Below the pieces are notes generated by a model that saw only the letters and a program-made list of their open reading frames with translations, searched no databases and was not told the DNA's origin. The position numbers and the translations under genes were made by a program. A DNA stretch of 64,000 bases from an uncultured Clostridia bacterium (lineage in GTDB: Bacteria > Bacillota > Clostridia > UBA1381): NCBI GenBank assembly GCA_934454035.1, contig CAKSFY010000001.1, forward strand, positions 80,009 to 144,008. The letters are read 5' to 3'. This document shows, one piece after another, positions 52,472-60,670 of the stretch; the first letter of the stretch is position 1, and each line of letters starts with the position of its first letter.

Positions 52472-53476
52472 TTACATCTTTTTTTGAAACAAGCTCGTCA
52501 CAAATCCCTCAAGAGCCGTCCAGTCATCGGTTTCTCCGTTTTTAATTGCCAAATCAATCTCGGCAGCGGCACAGACGCAATCAATCAGAAAATCATCTCC
52601 GAACGATTTTTTCATATATTTGCGCGCAATAAACGGCGGCACCTTAAGCTTTCTTGCAATGCCGTCCGCATTCTCGCCCTCACGCAGCAAAAGAGACGCA
52701 TAGAGCATTTTATCAAAGGTTGAAAACAACGTAAACAAAATGTTATATGCCGATTCTCTGACAGTTTTCATATCAGCCAGTATAGACAGCGCCTTATCCG
52801 CATCATGAGCCATAACCGCGTCCGTCATTTCAAATATCCTTATATTCAGCGATTTTGACACAAGGCGGTCAATATCCGAGCGCGTTATTTCTACGTCACA
52901 AAAGTCGGTCAGCTTGTCCATCTCATTTTTAAGATTTTCCAGTCCCTCGCAGCAGACCTCCGCAAGATAAGCGGCATTGTCCTTTGTGATTTTTTTCTTT
53001 GCCGCAAGTGCCTGCCGCTCTATCCATGTGACAGTATCGGCAGCGGACAGTCTCGAGAATTCGGCTACCGCTCCGACCTTATTAATCGCTTTATATATTA
53101 CGCTCCGCTTGTCAACTTCCTTTTCGGCAAATACTATCGTCAAGTATTCCGGAATATCGGACAGCAGCTCCGTCCAAAAGCTTTTAATTTCTTCATTGGC
53201 AGATTTTAAAATCCCGGTATCGCGAATCATAAGCAGTTTTTTCTCGCTCATCATCGGATATGTCTCGGCAAAATCAGAAATTTCCGAAACGGGGATCTTT
53301 GCGTCATCCGCAATCATCTTGTTAAAGTCCGGCATACCGCCGTCGGGTATGGCGTCGGCGAGCCTTTTTGCATACAAATCCACCAGATAAGTTTCATCGC
53401 CGCAGAATAAATAAGCCTGCTTCAGATTATTCGCACTTATGCTTTTTTTCAGCTCCGCCGCAGTAATAATCGCCAT
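52472..53476 (-). CDS. holA: DNA polymerase III subunit delta
   Basis: 334 residues. HolA opens the beta clamp within the clamp loader. The N-terminal QAYLFCGDETYLVDLYAKRL is the family start. The central MSEKKLLMIRDTG and CCEGLENLKNEMDKLTDFC segments and the C-terminal collar (FEMTDAVMAHDADKALSIL, KVPPFIARKYMKKS) complete the picture. The sequence is divergent, as usual for this subunit, but order and length fit. AAGGAGG precedes the start. Confidence 0.93.
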   Translation of the reverse strand: MAIITAAELKKSISANNLKQAYLFCGDETYLVDLYAKRLADAIPDGGMPDFNKMIADDAKIPVSEISDFAETYPMMSEKKLLMIRDTGILKSANEEIKSFWTELLSDIPEYLTIVFAEKEVDKRSVIYKAINKVGAVAEFSRLSAADTVTWIERQALAAKKKITKDNAAYLAEVCCEGLENLKNEMDKLTDFCDVEITRSDIDRLVSKSLNIRIFEMTDAVMAHDADKALSILADMKTVRESAYNILFTLFSTFDKMLYASLLLREGENADGIARKLKVPPFIARKYMKKSFGDDFLIDCVCAAAEIDLAIKNGETDDWTALEGFVTSLFQKKM

Positions 53477-53563
53477 ATACTATGCCTCCTTTTAAAATTA
53501 AATACATCCGAAAAAACAAGTTTTAATCCGATTTTTTGTTACTGTCTAACATCTTCATTTATC

Positions 53564-53758
53564 CTCCCGTCATGTTCACGTCAATCGTTCACATGACATC
53601 CTCCTTTAGGCAAGGAGGGCAAACCCGGAGTCCAAATCGGACTGTTATTCGCAGTCTCGGTGCCGCTACTTTCAAGACAGGGAAGAATCTTTATAAACTT
53701 CAATTTCGGCTCCCTTGCCTAAAGGGAGCTGTCAGCTTTAGCTGACTGAGGGATTTTA
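53564..53758. mobile_element. MITE-like or extragenic repeat element with imperfect inverted ends
   Basis: Between holA and topB the sequence has inverted ends: CCTCCTTTAGGCAAGGAGG (53600-53618) on the left and CTCCCTTGCCTAAAGGGAG (53710-53728) on the right. On the left they are flanked by a GTCATGT/ACATGAC stem, on the right by a CAGCTTTAGCTG stem and GACTGAGGGATT. The right end looks like a repeat often seen in genomes of gut Clostridia. There is no coding capacity, so any mobility would need an enzyme from elsewhere. Confidence 0.6.
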
Positions 53759-53765
53759 AAACCGT

Positions 53766-55874
53766 CTAAAACTCAAATACTGTTCTGCCGTCCTCCAGTT
53801 TCAGCACGGCATCAAAGCTTTTTCCCGTCCTCGGAGATACAAATCCCTTTATCTTGCATGTCCTGCCCGTTTCCAGCAAGGCCCGGACATTTTGCGCTGA
53901 AATTATTCTTCCGCAAATTTTACCGCTTATTCCGAATTTGCAGCCGTTTTTGTAGCCGCTGCAGCCGTAGCCGAATTTTGTGCGCACAACCTCCGCACCG
54001 CAAAGCGGACATTTGCCGACCTTATCGCCGACAAACCCGTCATCCGTATCCAGCTCCGGCGGTTCGGCGGCTCTGTTAAACACCTCCGCAATCTCGGTCT
54101 TGGCTATTTCCACACTTTCATTTATTGAGATTTCACCCCGGTATACCTTTTTAAGCGCCTTGCCCATCTCGGACGTTTTGTATTTATCCATGCTTATTTT
54201 CATATCGCAAAGTTTTTCGATAAGCTGCTCGCCGTCCGGTAAAATAGTGTAAACATCTTTTTTTAAAAGTATATAACCGCTCTTTTTCGCGTTATCAATA
54301 ATCCCGGTTCTGGTAGCCTCTGTTCCCAGCTCCAGTCCCTCAAAAATTGCTCTGTATTCCTCCGCGTCGTCCTCTCCGACAGTTTCAGCGGCGTTCGCTT
54401 TATCCTCCTTAAAAGGATTTTTGAGATAATTGTTAAGCGTTTCTATAGTATAATGTTTCGGCGGAGAAGTCTCCTTTTCCTTAGGCTCAAAATTGATATT
54501 AATCTTATCGCCCTTTTCCAGAGCAGGCAGTATTTTATCCTTTTTGTTATAATCATCATACTTTGTCCAGCCTTTTGAAACCATGACTGTACCTTTTAAA
54601 TTAAATTCCTCTTCGCCGCCCAAATCAATTTTTATTTCCGTTTTTTCCACAATGCAGTCTTCGGCGCAGAATACCGCCGCAAACCGCCGCATTATCGCAC
54701 TGTAGACAATATATTCTTCTTTTGACAAATTCTCTTTCTTCGGGATTTTATAAGTCGGCGTCAGTGCCGAATGTGATTCGATTTTTGAATCGTCAAAAAT
54801 CGTTTTTTTGAATTTGAACTCTACCGGATATCCCAGTTTTGCAACCGATGCAATTATTTTTTTAACCTTTTCCTGCTCGGCGGTCGCCAGATACTCGGAA
54901 TTTGTTCTCGGATACGTGACATAGCCTTTCTCGTACAAATCCTGCACTATTTTCAGACTGTCCGCCATTGACATCTTGTATTTTTTTCCGAGTACATTCT
55001 GAAGCTTTGTAAGCGAATAAAGCTTGCCCGGAGCAAGCATGTCTTTCTTCTTTTTTTTCGATACTATTACAGCGTCCAGCGAATTATATTTATCGCACAA
55101 TGCCTTTGCCTTGTCAAGCTCGTTTTTATTAAATTTCTTCTTTGAGGCAAGCTCAATTTCTTCGCCGTTCGTTACCGCTTTGCTTTGAATTGCGTAATAT
55201 ATCTCCGGTTTAAAATTACGAATTGCCGTATCTCTGTCATATATAGCCTTTACAATCGGAACAATCACTCTGCCCACGCGAAGAAGCCTGCCCGTTTTAA
55301 GCGTCGCATACCTGGTCAGATTAACCCCGTAAAGCCAGTCGATAAATGTCCTTGCATAACCCTCGTTCGCCAGATTGTCATACTCGCACTCATCCTTGAG
55401 CTCGGCAAGTCCTGCCGAAATTGTTTCCGCCGTCTGATCCGGCAGCCACAATCTTTTAAACGGTTTTTTGCCCTCAAGCGCTTTATCAACGCATATTCTT
55501 ATTATAATTTCGCCCTCACGGTCCGCGTCGCCGGCGTTAATAATTTCAGTGACATCTTCTCTGTTTATAAGCGACTTTATAGTCTCAAACTGCTTTTTTA
55601 CTCCGCTGTCAACCGTTTTGTCCGCACCCTTTTTCAGTTCAAATTTAAATTGCTCCGGAAAACACGGCAGATTTTTCATAGACCAAAATCTGTCCGGATT
55701 GGGTGAATACTCCTCCACATCGGCAAGCGAAAACAAATGACCGAATGCCCACGTTACGATATATTCATTGCCGAAATAAAAGCCGCTGCCCTTTTTCATG
55801 CTGCCTATACCGGACACTATATTTCTTGCAAGGCTTGGCTTTTCCGCTATTATTAACTTGATTTTGATTACCAC
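53766..55874 (-). CDS. topB: DNA topoisomerase III
   Basis: About 702 residues of type IA topoisomerase. The Toprim domain has KLIIAEKPSLARNI and NAGDADREGEIIIR. The active-site tyrosine is in GYVTYPRTNSEYL, near residue 320 of this call. The C-terminus has a zinc-ribbon-like segment (GKCPLCGAEVVRTKFGYGCSGY). The start is not settled: no ATG lies where the family begins. The frame is open upstream, and GTG 55872-55874 is the first plausible codon. AGGTGG, however, sits 8 bases before an ATC codon at 55860-55862, exactly where homologues begin with Met. The start region overlaps the stop of the ppx gene. Confidence 0.93.
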   Translation of the reverse strand: MVIKIKLIIAEKPSLARNIVSGIGSMKKGSGFYFGNEYIVTWAFGHLFSLADVEEYSPNPDRFWSMKNLPCFPEQFKFELKKGADKTVDSGVKKQFETIKSLINREDVTEIINAGDADREGEIIIRICVDKALEGKKPFKRLWLPDQTAETISAGLAELKDECEYDNLANEGYARTFIDWLYGVNLTRYATLKTGRLLRVGRVIVPIVKAIYDRDTAIRNFKPEIYYAIQSKAVTNGEEIELASKKKFNKNELDKAKALCDKYNSLDAVIVSKKKKKDMLAPGKLYSLTKLQNVLGKKYKMSMADSLKIVQDLYEKGYVTYPRTNSEYLATAEQEKVKKIIASVAKLGYPVEFKFKKTIFDDSKIESHSALTPTYKIPKKENLSKEEYIVYSAIMRRFAAVFCAEDCIVEKTEIKIDLGGEEEFNLKGTVMVSKGWTKYDDYNKKDKILPALEKGDKININFEPKEKETSPPKHYTIETLNNYLKNPFKEDKANAAETVGEDDAEEYRAIFEGLELGTEATRTGIIDNAKKSGYILLKKDVYTILPDGEQLIEKLCDMKISMDKYKTSEMGKALKKVYRGEISINESVEIAKTEIAEVFNRAAEPPELDTDDGFVGDKVGKCPLCGAEVVRTKFGYGCSGYKNGCKFGISGKICGRIISAQNVRALLETGRTCKIKGFVSPRTGKSFDAVLKLEDGRTVFEF

Positions 55875-56755
55875 CTTTTCTTTGCAAGATATCCGTCTCT
55901 TACTCCGCAGCTCATTATATAAACTCCGGCTGCCGACAACATATCGCATATCGTCTTTAAAATTATCACTCCGGGAATTACGGTGTCCGCGCGGCTTTTT
56001 ACAATCTGTGAATACACATCGTACATTTTTTCCGGATCTCTGTCACCGAACAGGCACAATCTTTCAAGCATTTCAACACTTAAAAATTTATCCGAACAAT
56101 CAACGTTTGTAAGTGCCGAATAGAGCTTAAGAGCGCCCTTTGCAGTCCCTCCCATTGCGTACAGGTATCTCACGCCGAAAACATTTCCCATACCTATCAT
56201 TTCGTTGCGAACCGCAAATTCGATTCTTTTTCTTTCCTCCGGAGTCGGGATATTTCCGCTGACAAGCTTTTGCTTTAATCTGTTTGAGCCTATATTGTAC
56301 GACTCGGATTTTAAAAGTCTGTTGTGTTCAAACTGAATTATCTGGCAGCTTCCTCCGCCCAAATCCAGTCCGACCGCATTTCTTTCCGGCACACATGCTC
56401 TGAGTGCATAAAAATCACACTCCGCCTCTTCCGCTCCGCTTAAAATCTCCACATCAAGACCTGTGGCATTCCGGACAATTTCGCAAACCAATTCCCTGTT
56501 TGATACTTCCCTCAGTGCCGATGTAGCAAAGCAGCCTATTTTAGTGCAGCCTGATTCTCTGAATACGTGGGTAAGTTTATTCAGCACAACAACCAATCTG
56601 TTTATTCCGTCCTCGGAAAGATGCCCGTCCCTTGTTTCGCGAAGCAGATGCGATCTGACAAGCTTGTCTTCACGCTTAACATACCCGTTCTCTCTTTTTT
56701 CATATACAACACCTCTGATAGTGTTAGTACCAATATCTATTACGCCGTACCGCAT
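55868..56755 (-). CDS. Ppx/GppA family phosphatase
   Basis: About 295 residues of the ASKHA fold. The phosphate-1 motif is YGVIDIGTNTIRGVVYE and the second is VGLDLGGGSCQIIQF. CFATSALREVSNRE and SGAEEAECDFYALRA are also typical. The length of about 300 residues corresponds to the short two-domain exopolyphosphatase/guanosine pentaphosphate phosphatase form. ATG 56755 has AAAAGGAG upstream; the longer frame to 56881 lacks support. Its stop overlaps the start region of topB. Confidence 0.9.
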   Translation of the reverse strand: MRYGVIDIGTNTIRGVVYEKRENGYVKREDKLVRSHLLRETRDGHLSEDGINRLVVVLNKLTHVFRESGCTKIGCFATSALREVSNRELVCEIVRNATGLDVEILSGAEEAECDFYALRACVPERNAVGLDLGGGSCQIIQFEHNRLLKSESYNIGSNRLKQKLVSGNIPTPEERKRIEFAVRNEMIGMGNVFGVRYLYAMGGTAKGALKLYSALTNVDCSDKFLSVEMLERLCLFGDRDPEKMYDVYSQIVKSRADTVIPGVIILKTICDMLSAAGVYIMSCGVRDGYLAKKRW

Positions 56756-56804
56756 AGTTATACTCCTTTTAATTTTTATCGGTAATGCCTTTCCGTGTTG
56801 TATA

Positions 56805-57905
56805 TCAATGATGATGGTGGTGTCCGCAGTCGCATTCTCCGTGCTCATGTCCGCAGCCGCACCCGCCGTCATCTTCCTCATAATAACCGAGAAAATCCTC
56901 CGCGGTTGTCTCGGTTATGCTGCCGTCCTTAAAATCCTTTATCATAATTTTTCCGTCCGAAAATACCCTTATCATGCAATCGGCATTTGTTTTCTTTGCA
57001 TATTTTTCGGCATCCTTAAAGCTTCCGTTTTCCACATATCCCTCGGTCATGCAGCCGTTAATGCGCAAATTGAAGGCTATATCATATGCAATGCCGCTTG
57101 CGTTTTTTTCAGGATAGATAAGTGTTTTTGAGACTCTTTCTTCATGCATATCGTAAAACTCCGCGAGCATGTCCAAATCAAATTCAGCAGCAGCGCAGCC
57201 GTCAACCGTACCCCCGGTACAAACAGGCTTATCTGTATTGCTGATAAATATTTTAAAGTAAACATCGTCATATTCGCCGCCGGAGACCATTCCCAAATCT
57301 ATTACAGGAAATTTTTCAAAACCGTAAAGAATCAGAATCTTAAATACCTCCGAAAGTCCGTCAAAAGCAGCGCCGGCTTTTTTGGGAAGTTTTCCGAGCC
57401 TTTCGCTGAGACTTTCATCGCCTATTGCATCGCTCAGATTTATAATTATATCTTTAAACTCGCTGCCCGAGTCTGCCAAAAGTGTTTCCAGTTCCTGACG
57501 ATTTCCTGCCGTTACTGCCGAAAACAAAGCTGCGGCATTTTTTTTATCGGCATTTTCGCACAAGGCTTTAACAAAAGTGTCCGATCCGATTCTGACATAA
57601 AAATCCTCTATTCCGACTGCAAGCAAAGCCTCTAACGAAGCAGCAATCGGCTCCGTAACCGCGGCAGGTGTTTCGGCGTCCGCAAGCACAATTCCGTAGC
57701 GTGCAGAGTTTTCCGAGCCGAGCGTTGAGCAGCACATTCTCCTTGTATCCGTCTTTTTGCAGCAAGCGGCAAGCTCCTTTGCAAGAGACATCTTTTCAGT
57801 GCGTATGCCTGTTTCCGAATATCCAAACGATGCAAAAACCGCCTGCATAAGCGCTTCTGTCTCTTTCTTTTTTAAATAATCCTTCGGCAGAGTATTATCA
57901 AGCAT
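56805..57905 (-). CDS. HisZ/HisS-like protein with native Cys/His-rich C-terminal tail
   Basis: 366 residues. The N-terminal KKKETEALMQAVFASFGYSE and later ASLEALLAVGIEDFYVRIG and DLGMVSGGEYDDVYFKIF resemble the class II synthetase-like fold of HisZ, the regulatory subunit of ATP phosphoribosyltransferase. Class II motif 2 is degenerate, so charging activity is unlikely. The last 20 or so residues are GGCGCGHEHGECDCGHHHHH, a natural metal-binding-like tail. There is no hisG or other his gene in the window, so a HisZ role cannot be confirmed. It has its own promoter and AAAGGAAA before the start. Confidence 0.72.
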   Translation of the reverse strand: MLDNTLPKDYLKKKETEALMQAVFASFGYSETGIRTEKMSLAKELAACCKKTDTRRMCCSTLGSENSARYGIVLADAETPAAVTEPIAASLEALLAVGIEDFYVRIGSDTFVKALCENADKKNAAALFSAVTAGNRQELETLLADSGSEFKDIIINLSDAIGDESLSERLGKLPKKAGAAFDGLSEVFKILILYGFEKFPVIDLGMVSGGEYDDVYFKIFISNTDKPVCTGGTVDGCAAAEFDLDMLAEFYDMHEERVSKTLIYPEKNASGIAYDIAFNLRINGCMTEGYVENGSFKDAEKYAKKTNADCMIRVFSDGKIMIKDFKDGSITETTAEDFLGYYEEDDGGCGCGHEHGECDCGHHHHH

Positions 57906-57966
57906 TGAAAAATTTCCTTTCTTATCCGTAATATAAAAGCTAAAAACTACAATAACTCCATTATAA

Positions 57967-57994
57967 ATTATATACCTTTTTTGACTTATGTCAA
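57967..57994 (-). promoter_or_regulatory. Sigma-A promoter of the HisZ-like gene
   Basis: On the minus strand TTGACA (57989-57994), a 16-bp spacer and TATAAT (57967-57972). Confidence 0.75.
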
Positions 57995-58084
57995 TGTTTT
58001 TGACTTTCTTTTTGTAATTTTGAAATATTTTGTTTGCCGCCGTAATTTTTTTTTGTTTATTTTGCTCGCATAGTCATATTTGAG

Positions 58085-58113
58085 TTGACATATCGGGAAA
58101 AATATTATAAAAT
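58085..58113 (+). promoter_or_regulatory. Sigma-A promoter of prfA
   Basis: TTGACA (58085-58090), a 17-bp spacer and TAAAAT (58108-58113). Confidence 0.82.
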
Positions 58114-58152
58114 ATATATTAGAAAATAATAGAATAACGAGGTGCAGACAAA

Positions 58153-59223
58153 TTGTTTGAAAAGCTTGAAGCATTGGAAGAAAAGTATCTTGTGCTGGAG
58201 AAAAAAATAAGTGACCCCGAGGTTATTAAAGACATGGATTCATGGCGGAAATACTGCAAGGAAAGCTCGGATTTAACACCGATTATCGAAAAATATCATG
58301 AATATAAAAAGGCAAAACAAACCATTACCGACGATAAGGAAATGCTTTCCGAAGGTCAGGACAAGGATATGGAAGAGCTTATCCGCGCCGAGCTGGCAGA
58401 GGCTGAGGATGATTTAAAAAGATGTTCGCAGGAGCTTAAGATTCTGCTTTTGCCGAAAGACCCGAATGATGAAAAAAATGTAATTATGGAAATACGCGGC
58501 GGAACCGGCGGTGATGAAGCGGCTTTGTTTGCAGCCGACTTAATGAGAATGTACTCAATGTATGCCGAAAGCCGTCGCTGGAAAATAGATATATTATCCT
58601 CCAATCCGACCGATATAGGCGGCTACAAGGAGGTCTGTTTCTCGGTTGAGGGACAGGGCGCTTATTCAAGGCTCAAATTTGAAAGCGGAGTACACAGAGT
58701 GCAGCGTGTGCCGAGCACTGAATCAGGCGGAAGAATACACACCTCCGCGGTTACGGTAGCGGTTTTGCCGGAAGTTGAGGAGGTTGAAGTAGACATCAAC
58801 CCTAATGATTTGAGAATCGATGTATTCCGTGCCGGAGGCCCCGGCGGTCAGTGTGTAAATACAACCGACTCGGCGGTAAGAATCACTCACCTCCCCACCG
58901 GAATAGTTGTTTCGTGTCAGGATGAAAAATCACAGTTTAAAAACAAAGACAAAGCAATGAAAATTCTGCGTTCAAGAATCTATGAGGTTCTTGAAGAGGA
59001 GCGCCATAAGGAAATTGCCGATGAAAGAAAATCACAGGTTGGTTCGGGAGACAGAAGCGAGCGTATCAGAACATATAATTTTCCGCAGGGACGGGTTACC
59101 GACCACAGAATCAACCTTACGCTTTATAAGCTGGAACAGATTTTAAACGGGGCAATGGATGAGCTGATAGACGCGCTTATCACTGCCGACCAAAGCGCAA
59201 AGCTTGCAGGAGCTGATGAATAG
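58153..59223 (+). CDS. prfA: Peptide chain release factor 1
   Basis: 356 residues. RF1 releases the finished peptide at UAA and UAG. The hydrolysis motif is [19 protein letters not shown] with the universal [27 protein letters not shown] and the C-terminal [20 protein letters not shown] are typical of RF1/RF2. The start is TTG at 58153, with GAGGTG about 8 bases upstream, and it begins [13 protein letters not shown] as in the family. prmC, often its neighbour, is not here. Confidence 0.96.
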   Translation: MFEKLEALEEKYLVLEKKISDPEVIKDMDSWRKYCKESSDLTPIIEKYHEYKKAKQTITDDKEMLSEGQDKDMEELIRAELAEAEDDLKRCSQELKILLLPKDPNDEKNVIMEIRGGTGGDEAALFAADLMRMYSMYAESRRWKIDILSSNPTDIGGYKEVCFSVEGQGAYSRLKFESGVHRVQRVPSTESGGRIHTSAVTVAVLPEVEEVEVDINPNDLRIDVFRAGGPGGQCVNTTDSAVRITHLPTGIVVSCQDEKSQFKNKDKAMKILRSRIYEVLEEERHKEIADERKSQVGSGDRSERIRTYNFPQGRVTDHRINLTLYKLEQILNGAMDELIDALITADQSAKLAGADE

Positions 59224-59570
59224 ATGAAAAAAGGACTTCCTTTTTTAAAATATATGACGGCACTGCTTTTGTACTTATCAAAACAGGCATGAAAACAGAA
59301 CCAAAGCTCAGCGACATACCTTGTATTATGCTTCTGGGCGTAGTTAATACCGGTATCGGCTGCTATTTGTATTTCTCATCAATAGGGCGCCTGCCCGTAC
59401 ATACCGTGGCAATATTCGGATATACCGAAGCATTGTCCGCCGTTATTTTTTCGGTCATCTTTTTGGGAGAGAAAATGTCGGCAATTCAGGCATGCGGAGG
59501 AATACTGATTATCGGCGGAGCCGTATTTGCGGAATGTTTCAAGCCCGGCATGAGTAAAGATACACTATAA
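59224..59570 (+). pseudogene. DMT/EamA transporter remnant with internal deletion
   Basis: 59224-59287 encodes MKKGLPFLKYMTALLLYLS..., which looks like the N-terminal membrane segment of a DMT transporter, and stops at TGA. From 59271 in another frame the sequence reads KTGMKTEPKLSDIPCIMLLG and continues with about 90 residues of the last membrane segments of an EamA domain (CYLYFSSIGRLPVHTVAIFG and LSAVIFSVIFLGEKMSAIQA). About 190 residues of a normal 290-residue protein are missing and the frame shifts at the junction, so it is a broken gene. Confidence 0.75.
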
Positions 59571-59594
59571 ACTCAAAGAAAAGACGTGGAAATA

Positions 59595-59975
59595 ATGAAA
59601 GGATTTAAAAGAAATCTTCTCCTCGGCATTATACTGATAGCCGCGTCGATATCCGGATATTTCCTGAGAGCTCGGGAAATGCAAAGCTATGTTGTTGAAA
59701 CGGAAACCGATGCCGACGATATTTACACAACAAGAGAGCCGGAGATTAATACAAGCGAGTATTCTCCGCCGCAGACCGACGGGAAAATCAATATAAACAC
59801 CGCCTCGTCCGAGCAGCTGCAAAAGCTGGACGGAATCGGTCCGGGCAAAGCGGAAAAAATTATAAAATTCCGTGAAGAATACGGGAATTTTGAAGTAATT
59901 GAAGATATTATGAAGGTTGACGGAATAGGAATAAAAACCTTCGAAAAAATAAAAGACGATATAATCACAGAATAA
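59595..59975 (+). CDS. comEA: ComEA-like helix-hairpin-helix DNA-binding protein
   Basis: About 126 residues. One N-terminal membrane segment (LLLGIILIAASISGYFL) is followed by a short linker and a C-terminal tandem HhH domain (ININTASSEQLQKLDGIGPG and GNFEVIEDIMKVDGIGIKTFEKI), the ComEA family signature. ComEA binds DNA outside the membrane during uptake. The linker and anchor are shorter than in Bacillus. ATG 59595 follows GTGGA; the signal is modest. comEC is not in the window. Confidence 0.88.
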   Translation: MKGFKRNLLLGIILIAASISGYFLRAREMQSYVVETETDADDIYTTREPEINTSEYSPPQTDGKININTASSEQLQKLDGIGPGKAEKIIKFREEYGNFEVIEDIMKVDGIGIKTFEKIKDDIITE

Positions 59976-59989
59976 AGGGGGATACCGAA

Positions 59990-60670
59990 TTGAAAATTTT
60001 TGTTGTCGATGACGAAAAATTACTGGTTAAAGGACTTAAATACAATCTGGAGCAGGAGGGATACCAAGTCTGTACCGCCTTTGACGGAGAAGAAGCAATC
60101 AGACTTGCTCATGATGAAAGCATCGGCCTGATACTTTTGGATTTAATGCTGCCGAAAACCGACGGCTTGTCGGCATGCAGAAAAATAAGAGAATTTTCCA
60201 ATGTACCTATAATAATGCTGACCGCCAGAAGCGATGATATAGACAAAATTCTGGGGCTTGAATATGGAGCTGATGACTACATTACAAAGCCTTTTAATGT
60301 GCGCGAAGTAATATCGAGAATCAAAGCTATACTGCGCCGCGTCAATCCGGCGCCGAAAGATAATCAAAGCATGCTGATATCCGGGGATATTACTCTTGAC
60401 TATAATTTCAGGCGCGCAATGGTAAAGGATAAAACCGTTGAACTTACCGGCAAAGAATTTGACCTTTTAGAGCTGTTCTTAAAAAATCCCGGAAAGGTTT
60501 ACACAAGGGAAAATTTATTGGATATCGCATGGGGATTTGAATACCTCGGCGATGTACGCACGGTAGATGTGCATATAAGACGTCTGCGCGAAAAAATCGA
60601 GGATAACTCCGCAGAACCTCAATATATAAAGACAAAATGGGGTGTTGGCTATTACTACAAAAAAGACTGA
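59990..60670 (+). CDS. OmpR/PhoB-type response regulator
   Basis: 226 residues. The receiver has VVDDEK near residue 6, the phospho-acceptor Asp in LILLDLMLPKTDG near residue 50, and ITKPF with the conserved lysine. The C-terminal winged helix ends GVGYYYKK and has VHIRRLREKIEDN. It is a DNA-binding transcription factor controlled by the kinase encoded next, which overlaps its end by 29 bases. The start is TTG at 59990 with GGGGG about 8 bases upstream. It follows comEA by 14 bases, so it may be cotranscribed. Targets are unknown. Confidence 0.93.
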   Translation: MKIFVVDDEKLLVKGLKYNLEQEGYQVCTAFDGEEAIRLAHDESIGLILLDLMLPKTDGLSACRKIREFSNVPIIMLTARSDDIDKILGLEYGADDYITKPFNVREVISRIKAILRRVNPAPKDNQSMLISGDITLDYNFRRAMVKDKTVELTGKEFDLLELFLKNPGKVYTRENLLDIAWGFEYLGDVRTVDVHIRRLREKIEDNSAEPQYIKTKWGVGYYYKKD

